Below are positions 18,438 through 26,690 of a DNA stretch of 64,000 nucleotides, in pieces. The notes below the pieces were generated by a model. That model made no database searches, was not told where the DNA came from, and saw nothing but the letters and a program-made list of their open reading frames with translations. Every line of letters begins with the position of its first letter. The stretch's first letter is position 1. The DNA comes from Streptomyces sp. GESEQ-35 (GTDB lineage Bacteria; Actinomycetota; Actinomycetes; Streptomycetales; Streptomycetaceae): the NCBI RefSeq assembly GCF_017948485.1, contig NZ_JAFFSX010000015.1:62001-126000 (forward strand), given 5' to 3'. The position numbers were made by a program, and so were the translations under genes.

Positions 18438-19172
18438 TCAGCGTTGCAGCAGCGCGAAGGACGCCCCCTGATTGTCCGTGACAACGGCCACCCTGCCGTA
18501 TGACGCATCGAAAGGGGGTGCCTGTACCCGTCCGCCGAGCGACTGCACCGTCCCGAGTACGGCGTCGCAGTCGTCGACACCGAAATGGACGAGGAGGTGG
18601 GGCGGCATCTCGGCCGGGAAGACGTCGGAGACGGGCGCGCGGCCGAAGTCGGGCTCGGCGTCCGGCCCGAACAGAGCGTCGGTGAACAGGCCGCCGTAGA
18701 AGTTGTTGGCGCCCTCGGTGTCCCGTGTGTACAGCTCGGTCCAGATGAAGGTGCCGGGCTCGTGCCGCCTGCCGAAGCCCTGGTGGTCACCCGCCTGCCA
18801 GAGGCCGAAGACGGCGCCCTCCGGGTCCGCGACCAGCGCGGCCGTGCCCAGGTCACCGACCGGGAGGGGCGCGGTGACGACCTGACCGCCGGCCATCTGC
18901 ACCCGCACGGCCAGCGACTCCGCGTCCGGCGTCGCGAAATACACCGTCCACACGGTGGGCATACGGCCGTCCGCCTTGTACGCGAGCGCGGCGACGGGTG
19001 CTTTGTCGCGAAGGGCCCACACGGAGCCCCCGTACGCCTCCTCGAAAGTCCACCCGAAGAGCTCGCCGTAGAACCGCTTGCCCGCCTCCACGTCGGGCAG
19101 CCGGGCCTCGACCCAGCACGCGACGCCCTCGGCGTATGCCTCTTCGCCCGCGGATGCCCTGTTTTCGGCCAT
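18438..19172 (-). CDS. two-domain VOC (glyoxalase-fold) protein, KbpA position
   Basis: A 244-aa protein with two vicinal-oxygen-chelate modules (about 8-120 and 128-240), for example VACWVEARLPDVEAGKRFYG and FIWTELYTRDTEGANNFYG. Such proteins bind a metal or small ligand. From memory, the gene directly upstream of afsK in S. coelicolor is kbpA, encoding a 252-aa inhibitor of AfsK autophosphorylation. Starting at the in-frame GTG 19196 would give exactly 252 residues here, whereas ATG 19172 gives 244; neither has a clear ribosome site. Same strand and position support a KbpA relationship, but I could not align the sequences, so no symbol is given. Confidence 0.82.
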   Translation of the reverse strand: MAENRASAGEEAYAEGVACWVEARLPDVEAGKRFYGELFGWTFEEAYGGSVWALRDKAPVAALAYKADGRMPTVWTVYFATPDAESLAVRVQMAGGQVVTAPLPVGDLGTAALVADPEGAVFGLWQAGDHQGFGRRHEPGTFIWTELYTRDTEGANNFYGGLFTDALFGPDAEPDFGRAPVSDVFPAEMPPHLLVHFGVDDCDAVLGTVQSLGGRVQAPPFDASYGRVAVVTDNQGASFALLQR

Positions 19173-19286
19173 GTCGCCAAAGTAACGGCCTCTCACGCAC
19201 CCCGCAGACCAGGCACACCACCCTCTCCGCCCCCGTGCACCCCATTTGCAGTCGGCCGAATCGCGCTCCGATCACCCCTCGGTAAG

Positions 19287-19301
19287 CTGACGTCATGACA
19301 G
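19287..19301. promoter_or_regulatory. degenerate 15-bp palindrome at the TetR start (box 4)
   Basis: CTGACGTCATGACAG keeps the left CTGAC arm but reads GACAG at the right arm instead of GTCAG. It covers the TetR start codon at 19295. Possible autoregulatory site; weaker than the other copies. Confidence 0.35.
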
Positions 19302-19942
19302 GACAAGTGCGTACCGTCGACGGCCGCGTGGCCGGCCGGCGTGGGCAGGCGACCCGGCAGAAGCTGCTCGACTGCCTCAGCGAGATGCTCAGCTCCTCCC
19401 CGTACCGGGACGTCAAAGTCATCGATGTCGCCCGGAAGGCGGGCACTTCGCCCGCCACCTTCTACCAGTACTTCCCGGACGTCGAAGGCGCCGTCCTGGA
19501 GATCGCCGAGCAAATGGCCACCGAGGGCGCCGGGTTGACCGAGCTGCTCGCGGGCCGCTCCTGGGTCGGCAAGGCCGGCTGGCAGACCGCACAGGAACTC
19601 GTGGACGGATTCCTGGAGTTCTGGCGCAGGAACGACGCGATCCTCAGGGTCGTCGACCTCGGTGCCGCCGAGGGCGACAAACGGTTCTACAAGATCCGTA
19701 TGAAGATCCTGAACTCGGTGAACAACTCCCTCTCCGACGCGGTCGCCGAACTCCAGTCCAAGGGCCGGGTCGACAAGGACGTGAACCCGGCCGCGGTCGC
19801 GGGTTCCCTGGTCGCGATGCTCGCGGCCGTCGCCTCGCACCAGAAGGGCTTTCAGTCGTGGGGCGTCAAACAGGCTGAACTCAAGCCGAACCTCGCGCTG
19901 TTGGTGCACCTGGGCGTGACCGGAAAGAAGCCGACGAAGTAG
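19295..19942 (+). CDS. TetR family transcriptional regulator
   Basis: A 215-aa regulator with an N-terminal helix-turn-helix (about 18-65): RQKLLDCLSEML ... VIDVARKAGTSPATFYQYFP. The remainder is a helical ligand-binding domain. It is the only TetR-type protein in the window. A CTGACG-type dyad overlaps its start, and eleven similar dyads precede the acyl-CoA genes, so it is the best local candidate for the regulon's repressor. That link is inference; in S. coelicolor a TetR gene also flanks the afsK region, and its targets are unknown to me. The ATG at 19295 has only weak GGTAAG upstream; GTG 19307 is an alternative. Confidence 0.9.
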   Translation: MTGQVRTVDGRVAGRRGQATRQKLLDCLSEMLSSSPYRDVKVIDVARKAGTSPATFYQYFPDVEGAVLEIAEQMATEGAGLTELLAGRSWVGKAGWQTAQELVDGFLEFWRRNDAILRVVDLGAAEGDKRFYKIRMKILNSVNNSLSDAVAELQSKGRVDKDVNPAAVAGSLVAMLAAVASHQKGFQSWGVKQAELKPNLALLVHLGVTGKKPTK

Positions 19943-19979
19943 CGCCCCTTTTTACTTCCTCGGCCCCAAGTCCTGTCTC

Positions 19980-20015
19980 GCAGGCGGTGGTTCACTCAGG
20001 TGGACCACCGCCTGC
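19980..20015 (+). terminator. terminator after the TetR gene
   Basis: Perfect 12-bp stem (19980-19991 with 20004-20015; arm GCAGGCGGTGGT) and a 12-nt loop, 37 nt after the TetR stop. Confidence 0.75.
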
Positions 20016-20031
20016 TGCGCTGTGCGCGCCA

Positions 20032-20073
20032 GCGCCCCAAAGGGGCGCGGGGAACTGCGCGACCAGCCACGAC
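20032..20073 (+). repeat. Streptomyces intergenic repeat, copy 2
   Basis: Same stem-plus-GGGGAACTGCGCGACC unit as copy 1, placed between the convergent TetR and Lrp genes. Confidence 0.8.
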
Positions 20074-20120
20074 GGCGCCGCAGACGACCGACGGCATATC
20101 GCAGCACCACCAGCGGAGCG

Positions 20121-20570
20121 TCACGGCAGGGCCCGGTCCTTGACGACGTGCTTCATCACCAGCGTGGACGTCAGCCGCTGCACCCCCGGCAGCGTCGCCA
20201 GCCGCTCGTCGTACAGCCGCTGGAAGGCCGCCAGGTCGGCCGTGGCGACCCGCAGCAGATAGTCGGGCTCGCCGAACAGCCGCTGCGCGTCCAGTACGTG
20301 CTCGATCTCGCCGATGGCCCGCTCGAACTCGGCGACCGTGTCCCGGTCCTCCTGCCGCATCGACACGAAGACCAGCGCCTCGAAGGTCAGCCCCACCGCT
20401 GCCGGTTCGACGACGGCCCGGTACCCCTGGATCGCCCCGGCCCGCTCCAGCTCCCGCAGCCGCCGGTGACACGGCGAGACACTCAGCCGCACCCGCGCGG
20501 CCAGCTCGGTCACGGTCAGCCGCCCGTCCTGCTGGAGCTCGGCAAGAATCTTCCGGTCCACGTCATCCAT
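20121..20570 (-). CDS. Lrp/AsnC family transcriptional regulator
   Basis: A 149-aa regulator. The N-terminal winged helix (MDDVDRKILAELQQDGRLTV ... SPCHRRLRELE) is followed by a RAM/AsnC ligand-binding domain containing GEPDYLLRV. Members sense amino acids as octamers. It is transcribed divergently from a LysE-type exporter with only 82 bp between starts, the classic arrangement in which the Lrp protein controls amino-acid export. The effector amino acid is not predictable. Confidence 0.92.
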   Translation of the reverse strand: MDDVDRKILAELQQDGRLTVTELAARVRLSVSPCHRRLRELERAGAIQGYRAVVEPAAVGLTFEALVFVSMRQEDRDTVAEFERAIGEIEHVLDAQRLFGEPDYLLRVATADLAAFQRLYDERLATLPGVQRLTSTLVMKHVVKDRALP

Positions 20571-20652
20571 GAGGCAGATCTTCCCTCACATCCGGCGATC
20601 ATGAGCAAACTTCGGGAACACTTTCGGGCCATTCCCGCCTAATGTCCCCACC

Positions 20653-21273
20653 ATGGACTCCGGAACGCTGATCTCTTTCCTCGCCGTCGACCTGCTGCTG
20701 GTGTGCGTGCCGGGCGCCGACTGGGCGTACGCGATCTCCGCCGGGCTGCGCGGCGGCTCGGTGGGATGGGCGGTCGGCGGCCTGGTCACGGGCTATGCGC
20801 TGCATACGACGCTGGCCGCGGCGGGGCTCGCCGTACTGGTCGCGGGGTCGCCGGGGCTGCTGACGGCGCTGACGGCCGCCGGCGCCGGGTATCTGGTGTG
20901 GCTGGGGTGGGGGGTGCTGCGGAATCCGGGGATGCCGGGGGCGGATCAGGCGGTGGAGACGAGTCGCGGCCGCGTCTTTCTGCGCGGCGGCACCATCAGC
21001 GGGCTGAACCCGAAGGGGCTGCTGCTGTATCTGTCGGTACTGCCGCAGTTCCTGGTGACGGGGGCCGGGCACCTGCCCGTGCCGGTGCAGACGGCCACGC
21101 TCGGCGTCCTGCACATGGCGTGCTGTGCGGCGGTCTACCTGACGGTGGGCCTCCTCGCCCGCGCGGTGCTCGGCGCCCGCCCGGCAGCCGCCCGAGCGGT
21201 CACCCGCACCTCGGGCGCGGCGATGCTGGGAATCGGCGCGTTTCTGCTGGTGCAGAGGCTGGCCACCCTCTGA
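20653..21273 (+). CDS. LysE/RhtB family amino-acid exporter
   Basis: A 206-aa membrane protein with about six hydrophobic helices and the family segment ISGLNPKGLLLYLSVLPQF. It exports an amino acid or homoserine-lactone-like compound using the proton gradient (family role). It is divergent from the Lrp regulator, which probably controls it. No Shine-Dalgarno sequence precedes the ATG, so a leaderless or near-leaderless mRNA is possible. Confidence 0.9.
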   Translation: MDSGTLISFLAVDLLLVCVPGADWAYAISAGLRGGSVGWAVGGLVTGYALHTTLAAAGLAVLVAGSPGLLTALTAAGAGYLVWLGWGVLRNPGMPGADQAVETSRGRVFLRGGTISGLNPKGLLLYLSVLPQFLVTGAGHLPVPVQTATLGVLHMACCAAVYLTVGLLARAVLGARPAAARAVTRTSGAAMLGIGAFLLVQRLATL

Positions 21274-21276
21274 CCC

Positions 21277-21795
21277 TCACTTCCGTACGATCCTGAACAC
21301 CCGGATCTCCCGCTCCACCCGCGCCTGATACGCCGCATACGGCGGCCAGAACGCCAGCACCGCCTTCCAGGCCGCCGCCCGCTCCTCCCCCTCCAGCAGC
21401 CGGGCCCGGACCGGGATGTCCCGCCCCTTCCAGCTGACCTCGGCGTCGGGATGGGCGAGGAGGTTGTGGGTCCAGGCGGGGTGGCCGGCACGTCCGAAGT
21501 TGGAGCCGACGAGGATCCAGCCGCGCCCGCCGTCCCCGCCGTCCTCCGGCATACAGGCGAGCGGCGTACGCCGGGTCTGCCCGCTCTTCGCCCCCGTCGA
21601 GGTCAGGATCACCCCCGGCAGCAGCTGCGCACTGAGCAGCACCTTGCCGCGGGTGAGCCGGTGGACGGCACGGTCCAGCGCGGGGACGACATGCGGGGCG
21701 ACCTTGGCGAAGCCCGGCGTGGAGGACACCTTCTGGACGAGACGCACCCCGACGCCTCTGACACCCCTGACGCCCCTGACACCCTCGACGCCCAT
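21277..21795 (-). CDS. F420-dependent nitroreductase-like (DUF385) protein
   Basis: A 172-aa protein of the deazaflavin (F420)-dependent nitroreductase/quinone reductase family: VILTSTGAKSGQTRRTPL is the phosphate/F420-binding signature, followed by GSNFGRAGHPAWTHNL. It probably uses F420H2 to reduce a substrate double bond or quinone. The start ATG overlaps the stop of the acyl-CoA dehydrogenase gene (TGATG), so the two are co-translated in one operon controlled by box 5. The first residues are a low-complexity VRGVRGVRGV stretch from a 9-nt tandem repeat. Confidence 0.88.
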   Translation of the reverse strand: MGVEGVRGVRGVRGVGVRLVQKVSSTPGFAKVAPHVVPALDRAVHRLTRGKVLLSAQLLPGVILTSTGAKSGQTRRTPLACMPEDGGDGGRGWILVGSNFGRAGHPAWTHNLLAHPDAEVSWKGRDIPVRARLLEGEERAAAWKAVLAFWPPYAAYQARVEREIRVFRIVRK

Positions 21796-22979
21796 CAGAC
21801 GGTCACCTCCCCGCCCTCGAAAAGCCGCGCCGCGTCGGCGGCATGCGCCCGCAGCCGATGCACGGGCCCGAAGAGCAACTCGTCACCGGCGGCCCGCTTG
21901 AAGTACAGGTGAGCCTCGTGCTCCCAGGTGAAACCGATGCCGCCGTGCAGCTGAATCCCCTCGGCCGCCGCACCCCGCAGTGCCTCCAGCGCCTGCGCGA
22001 GGGCAAGCCCGCCCGCTCTCGCACCGCCGGCCGTGGCCCACGCGGCGTAGTAGGCGGCCGAGCGGGCGGCCTGCACCTGGACGTACACATCGGCCAGCCG
22101 GTGCTTGACCGCCTGGAAGGACCCGATCGCCCGCCCGAACTGCTCCCGCTGGCCCACGTACTCCACGGTCCGCTCCAGCGCCCGGTCGGCGGCCCCGACG
22201 GCCTCGCAGGCGAGCACGGCGGCGGCGGTGTCGCCCATGCGGGAGAGGGCGCCCAGCACATCGGCCTCTTCGTCCCCCAGCAACTCGGCGTCCACGTCCC
22301 GCAGTTGAAGGCGGGCCTGCGGGCGGGTCGCGTCGAGCGCGGTCCGCCGGGTGCGGACGAGCCGCGCCGTGTCCCCGGGGACCAGGAACAGCAGCGTGCG
22401 CGAGCGGGCGAAGCCTCCGGCGTGGGCGGCGACGATCAGCAGCCCCGCGCTGTGCCCGTCGAGCACCTGGTCGACCTGCCCGTACAGCCGCCAGCCCTCG
22501 TCCGTCCGCCGGGCCTGGACGCCCCCCGCGCGTCCTCCTCCGGCCCAGTCGCCGCCGTTGTCGCCGGTCAGCCCGAGCACGGTGGCGAGCGCGGCGCCGG
22601 GCACCCCGAGGGCCGCGGTGAGCGACCCCGCGGCGATACGGGGCAGCAGCTCGGCCCGCTGGACGTCGGTACCGAGAGCGAGCAACAGGGGCGCACTCAG
22701 GACGGCGGTCGCGAGCAGGGGCGAGGGGGCGAGAACCCGGCCCGTCTCCTCTCCGGCGAGGGCGAGTTCGGTCGCCGAGCAGCCGACACCGCCGTACGCC
22801 TCCGGGACGGCGAGCCCGGGCAGCCCGAGTTGCTCGGCCAGGGCTGTCCACAGCGCCGGATCATGGCCGGCGGGGGTGTCGAGGGCCGTGCGCAGCTCCT
22901 CCGGTCCGCACCGCTTGTGGAGCAGTTCGCGCAGGGTGCGGCGGATCTCGTCCTGCTCGGTGGTGAAGCTGGCGTCCAT
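21795..22979 (-). CDS. acyl-CoA dehydrogenase (FadE-like)
   Basis: A 394-aa flavin-dependent acyl-CoA dehydrogenase introducing an alpha,beta double bond into an acyl-CoA. Visible: N-terminal helical segment TEQDEIRRTLREL, GVGCSATELALAGEE, the REQFGRAIGSFQAVKHRLAD helix, and C-terminal LHGGIGFTWEHEAHLYFKRA. This subclass often forms heteromers with a second dehydrogenase subunit in actinobacterial steroid and polyketide-side-chain catabolism. The start has GGGAGGGAAG upstream. Divergent from the second thiolase gene, with box 5 between them. Confidence 0.9.
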   Translation of the reverse strand: MDASFTTEQDEIRRTLRELLHKRCGPEELRTALDTPAGHDPALWTALAEQLGLPGLAVPEAYGGVGCSATELALAGEETGRVLAPSPLLATAVLSAPLLLALGTDVQRAELLPRIAAGSLTAALGVPGAALATVLGLTGDNGGDWAGGGRAGGVQARRTDEGWRLYGQVDQVLDGHSAGLLIVAAHAGGFARSRTLLFLVPGDTARLVRTRRTALDATRPQARLQLRDVDAELLGDEEADVLGALSRMGDTAAAVLACEAVGAADRALERTVEYVGQREQFGRAIGSFQAVKHRLADVYVQVQAARSAAYYAAWATAGGARAGGLALAQALEALRGAAAEGIQLHGGIGFTWEHEAHLYFKRAAGDELLFGPVHRLRAHAADAARLFEGGEVTV

Positions 22980-22996
22980 GGCTCTTCCCTCCCGAT

Positions 22997-23011
22997 CTGA
23001 CGGGCCGTCAT
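22997..23011. promoter_or_regulatory. 15-bp palindrome, box 5 (dehydrogenase / thiolase 2)
   Basis: CTGACGGGCCGTCAT, one mismatch at the last base, in the 76-bp gap between divergent starts at 22979 and 23056. A single site would serve both directions. Confidence 0.75.
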
Positions 23012-23055
23012 ATTAGGAGCCTCACAACGATATGCACAGGGGCAGGAGGCCTCCC

Positions 23056-24231
23056 ATGATTCCCGGCAGCCGGAAAGTCGCCGTGGTCGGTGTCGCTCTC
23101 TCCGACTGCGGCCGCGTGGACGACACCACCCCGTACGCACTGCACGCCCAGGCCGCCCGCCGCGCCCTGGCCGACGCGGGCCTGGACAAGGCCGTGATCG
23201 ACGGCTTCGCGTCGGCGGGCCTCGGCACGCTGGCCCCGGCGGAGGTGGCCGAGTACCTGGGCCTGCGCCCCACCTGGGTCGACTCGACCTCGGTGGGCGG
23301 CTCCACCTGGGAGGTGATGGCGGCCCACGCCACGGACGCGATAGCGGCCGGACACGCCGATGCCGTACTCCTCGTCTACGGCTCGACCGCCCGCGCCGAC
23401 ATCAAGGCGGGCCGCCGGACCGGCAACCTGTCCTTCGGCGCGCGGGGCCCGCTCCAGTTCGAGGTCCCGTACGGGCACACCCTCATCGCCAAGTACGCCA
23501 TGGCCGCCCGCCGCCATATGCACGAATACGGCACGACCATCGAGCAGTTGGCACAGGTGGCGGTCCAGGCGCGGGCGAACGCCGCGCTGAACCCGGAGGC
23601 GATGTTCCGGACCCCGATCACGGTCGACGACGTCCTCGACGGCCCGATGATCGCCGACCCCTTCACCAAACTGCACTGCTGCATACGGTCCGACGGCGGG
23701 GCGGCGGTGCTGCTGGTGGCGGAGGAGTACGTACGGGACTGCCGTACGGCGCCGGTGTGGGTGCTCGGCGCCGGGGAGCACGTCTCGCACACGACGATGT
23801 CCGAGTGGCCGGACTTCACCGTGTCCCCGGCGGCGGTGAGCGGACGGCTCGCCTTCGAGCGGGCGGGCGTACGCCCGGAGGAGATCGACTTCGCGGAGAT
23901 CTACGACGCGTTCACCTACATGACGTTGGTGACGCTGGAGGATCTGGGGTTCTGCGGTAAGGGTGAGGGCGGGGCGTTCGTCGAGAAGGGCCGGCTGAAC
24001 GCCGTGGGCGGGGAACTGCCGGTGAACACGGACGGGGGCGGGCTGTCGGCTCAGCACCCGGGAATGCGGGGTCTGTTCCTGCTGGTGGAGGCGGTGCGGC
24101 AGTTGCGCGGGGAGGTGGGCGAGGCGCGGCAGGTGCGTAGGCCCGACGGGCAGTTGCCGCGCCTCGCGGTGGCGTCCGGGACGGGCGGGTGGTTCTGCTC
24201 GTCCGGGACGGTGGTGCTGGGGCGCCAGTGA
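23056..24231 (+). CDS. SCP2-type thiolase / Ltp-like protein (second copy)
   Basis: A 391-aa thiolase-fold protein related to the copy at 13268, sharing FCGKGEGGAFVEKG and VNTDGGGLS. Unlike that copy it keeps an HPG motif (SAQHPGMRG) but has no cysteine at the nucleophile position: the segment reads SVGGSTWEVMAAHA. That argues against classical thiolysis and for an aldolase-like or lyase role with a DUF35 partner, which may be the protein at 26691 carrying the same regulatory box. The start ATG has GGAGG 7 nt upstream; an ATG eight codons earlier is less likely. Confidence 0.87.
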   Translation: MIPGSRKVAVVGVALSDCGRVDDTTPYALHAQAARRALADAGLDKAVIDGFASAGLGTLAPAEVAEYLGLRPTWVDSTSVGGSTWEVMAAHATDAIAAGHADAVLLVYGSTARADIKAGRRTGNLSFGARGPLQFEVPYGHTLIAKYAMAARRHMHEYGTTIEQLAQVAVQARANAALNPEAMFRTPITVDDVLDGPMIADPFTKLHCCIRSDGGAAVLLVAEEYVRDCRTAPVWVLGAGEHVSHTTMSEWPDFTVSPAAVSGRLAFERAGVRPEEIDFAEIYDAFTYMTLVTLEDLGFCGKGEGGAFVEKGRLNAVGGELPVNTDGGGLSAQHPGMRGLFLLVEAVRQLRGEVGEARQVRRPDGQLPRLAVASGTGGWFCSSGTVVLGRQ

Positions 24232-24234
24232 GTC

Positions 24235-25431
24235 CTAGAGGAACGCGCGCCAGTCCGCGTGCAGACGGTCGCCGAGCCGGATGGTGATGAACTCGTTGTT
24301 GTCCGCCTTGCCCGCCGTACGGCCGGTGGAGAACGGGAAGTTGTTGTCGTTCAGGACGGCGAGGGTGCGGTCGTCGAGCAGGACGACGTCCTCGATCGTC
24401 TGGAACGGGAAGGTGAACGTCTCGCCGAAGCCGCCGAGCTTCTTCGGGTTGGCGATGTTCATCAGGTCGGCGACGAGGGTCTTGTCCATCACGCCGTCGC
24501 CGTTGCGGTCGCGCTTGTCGGCGAGGTAGAGCCGCTTGAACTTGGCGGTGTCGCCCTGGCCGCCGTCCCGCTCGATGACCAGGAAGCGGTTCTTGTCGAC
24601 GGCGATGGCGTCGCCGATCGCGTTGTCCTTGGACTCCAGACGGTAGGTCCAGCGCTTGCCGCTGTACTCGCCGGTCTTGCGGTCGAACTCGTTGATGCGC
24701 AGGTCACCGGGGATGTCACCGGCGACGGTGCCCTCCAGCAGCGGGTAGAGGTGCCGTCCGTCGACGCCCCGGGCCATGCCCTCGAAGCCCTTGCTGCTGC
24801 CGATGTTGGGCGTCTGGCCGTTCAGGTAGGGGTTCTCGGGCGCCTTCACTCCGTCGAGGGAGATCGGCGCCTCCAGCAGCTTCCCTGTGCGCGAGAAGTG
24901 CAGCAGGAACGGGCCGAACTCATCGCCCATCCAGTACGTGCCGTCGTACGCCCGCACGATCGACTCGACGTCGAAGTCGGCGCCGGTGAGGGTGCGGTCG
25001 GCGCGGGTGAGGGCGAACGGCACCTTGTGGTTCGGGTCGGTCAGGTTGAAGCCGCCGAGCACCTTGACGTTCCCGGTGCGCGGGTCCGGCTCGATGCGGT
25101 GCACGCGGAGGAGGAAGTCGGCGCTGTTGGCCTTGTTGCCGTAGCCGTTGTCCGACAGCACGTCGTACGTGCCGTCGTGCCGGTTCACGATGCCGCTGAA
25201 GCCCTGCACCGGCTGGCCCGCGAAGGGCGCCGCGATGCCGTTGAACGGTCCCGCGCCTATGGCGGCCCCGGACGGCTCGCTGCCCGGCACGAAGGTCTGG
25301 GCCGGCAGCGACGCCCACCCGGTGAGCGTGGCCTGACCGAAGTCGTCGGTGTTCTCGCCGGCCAGGGCGGCGGGCGCCGCGAGGCCGACGGTCAGCGCGA
25401 CGGCGCTGCACATGATCGAGAGTCTTCTCAT
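24235..25431 (-). CDS. secreted esterase-like phytase-fold protein
   Basis: A 398-aa protein with an N-terminal Sec signal (MRRLSIMCSAVALTVGLAA, cut near AALA/GE). The mature part resembles the phytase-like beta-propeller family: GFSGIVNRHDGTYDVLSDNG, YWMGDEFGPFLLHFS, EGMARGVDGRHLYPLLEG, LVIERDGGQGD. Family members are exported hydrolases of phosphoesters or are uncharacterised. It has no CTGACGG box and ends 3 nt from the convergent thiolase stop. Substrate unknown. Confidence 0.85.
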   Translation of the reverse strand: MRRLSIMCSAVALTVGLAAPAALAGENTDDFGQATLTGWASLPAQTFVPGSEPSGAAIGAGPFNGIAAPFAGQPVQGFSGIVNRHDGTYDVLSDNGYGNKANSADFLLRVHRIEPDPRTGNVKVLGGFNLTDPNHKVPFALTRADRTLTGADFDVESIVRAYDGTYWMGDEFGPFLLHFSRTGKLLEAPISLDGVKAPENPYLNGQTPNIGSSKGFEGMARGVDGRHLYPLLEGTVAGDIPGDLRINEFDRKTGEYSGKRWTYRLESKDNAIGDAIAVDKNRFLVIERDGGQGDTAKFKRLYLADKRDRNGDGVMDKTLVADLMNIANPKKLGGFGETFTFPFQTIEDVVLLDDRTLAVLNDNNFPFSTGRTAGKADNNEFITIRLGDRLHADWRAFL

Positions 25432-25570
25432 GGCGGGCACAGTAGGGAAACCTGATGACGAGCGGCCCAACGACAGGCGACGGTCAGCCAGTGGGGAACA
25501 GGTACCCCGCGCGGCACGTTGTGAACACAGACGGAGCACAGGTGAACTCGAGCCGCTGGAGGAATCCGAC

Positions 25571-25996
25571 ATGGCCCTGACCCGCGAGGAACGCGAGCAG
25601 TTCCTGGCCGAGCCGCACATCGCCGCGCTGGCGGTGGACGCCGAAGAAGGACGCGCGCCGCTCACCGTGCCGATCTGGTACCAGTACGAGCCCGGCGGCA
25701 CGGCATGGATCATGACAGCGCTGGACTCCCGCAAGCACCGGCTGATCAGCAAGGCGGGCAGGTTCTCCCTGATGGTGGAGCGACTGGAACCCACGATCCG
25801 GTACGTGTCGGTGGAAGGCCCGGTCACCGACACCACGCCCGGCACCATCGAGAAGCTCCGCGAGATCTCGGCGCGTTACCTCCCCGCCGAGAAGGTGGAC
25901 GGCTATGTCGACTTCGCCTGGAAGAACCACGGGGAGCAGGTGATCGTCCGGATGCGCCCCGAGCGCTGGCTGTCGTCCGACCTCGGCTCGGTGTAG
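25571..25996 (+). CDS. pyridoxamine 5'-phosphate oxidase-fold (FDOR) protein
   Basis: A 141-aa split-barrel flavin/F420-binding protein: VPIWYQYEPGGTAWIMT, SRKHRLISKAGRFSLMVE and VSVEGPVTD are typical of the small FDOR/PPOX group. It likely binds FMN or F420 and reduces a small substrate. The ATG is preceded by GGAGGA at ideal spacing. It is followed closely by a PdxH-type gene, but co-transcription is not certain. No specific substrate can be given. Confidence 0.85.
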   Translation: MALTREEREQFLAEPHIAALAVDAEEGRAPLTVPIWYQYEPGGTAWIMTALDSRKHRLISKAGRFSLMVERLEPTIRYVSVEGPVTDTTPGTIEKLREISARYLPAEKVDGYVDFAWKNHGEQVIVRMRPERWLSSDLGSV

Positions 25997-26020
25997 CCAC
26001 CGGGCGGTGACAATCGGGGC

Positions 26021-26686
26021 ATGGACTCCGAGTTTGTACGTCTGCTGAAGTCGTTGCGCGTCTGGGAGGCCGGGGTCACCGAACTCCGCCCCTTCGACCC
26101 GACGACCGCACCCGCCACGCCCCTCCCCCTCTTCACGACCTGGTTCGCGGAGGCGGTGGCGGCGGGCCAGCCGGAGCCGCACACCATGTCGCTGGCGACG
26201 GCGGACGAGGAGGGCCTGCCGGACGTACGGACGGTCATGCTGCACGGCGCCGACCCGGCCGGCTGGTCCTTCGCCACCCACGTGAACAGCGGCAAAGGCC
26301 GCCAGCTGACGGCCCGCCCGTACGCGGCCCTGGGCTTCTACTGGCCGGTCCAGGGCCGCCAGATCCGCGTACGCGGCCCGGTCACCCCCGCCCCGTCCCA
26401 GGACGCCCAGGCCGACCTGCACGCCCGCTCCACCGGCGCCCTGGCCGCGGCCCTCACCGGCCGCCAGAGCGAAGTCCTGGGCTCACTGGAGGAGCTGGCG
26501 AGAGAGTCCGAGTCGGCCTGGGAGCGGGCCCAGCACGAACCGGACACCCCGGTCCCCACCTGGACCCTGTACCACCTCCAGCCGGAGACGGTGGAGTTCT
26601 TCCAGGGAGACGCTCAGCGACGCCATGTGCGGCTGAACTACCGCCGTACGGAAGGAGGTTGGGCAAAGGAGCTGCTGTGGCCGTGA
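26021..26686 (+). CDS. pyridoxal 5'-phosphate synthase (PNPOx/PdxH family)
   Basis: A 221-aa FMN-dependent oxidase-fold protein: PHTMSLATADEEGLPDVRTVML, FATHVNSGKGRQL, FYWPVQGRQIRVRG, and a C-terminal HVRLNYRR in place of the usual RLxDRxxYxR. PdxH oxidises pyridoxine or pyridoxamine phosphate to pyridoxal phosphate. The altered C-terminal motif leaves room for a related activity, so pdxH is not assigned. It is convergent with the DUF35 gene, 4 nt apart. Confidence 0.83.
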   Translation: MDSEFVRLLKSLRVWEAGVTELRPFDPTTAPATPLPLFTTWFAEAVAAGQPEPHTMSLATADEEGLPDVRTVMLHGADPAGWSFATHVNSGKGRQLTARPYAALGFYWPVQGRQIRVRGPVTPAPSQDAQADLHARSTGALAAALTGRQSEVLGSLEELARESESAWERAQHEPDTPVPTWTLYHLQPETVEFFQGDAQRRHVRLNYRRTEGGWAKELLWP

Positions 26687-26690
26687 ACTG

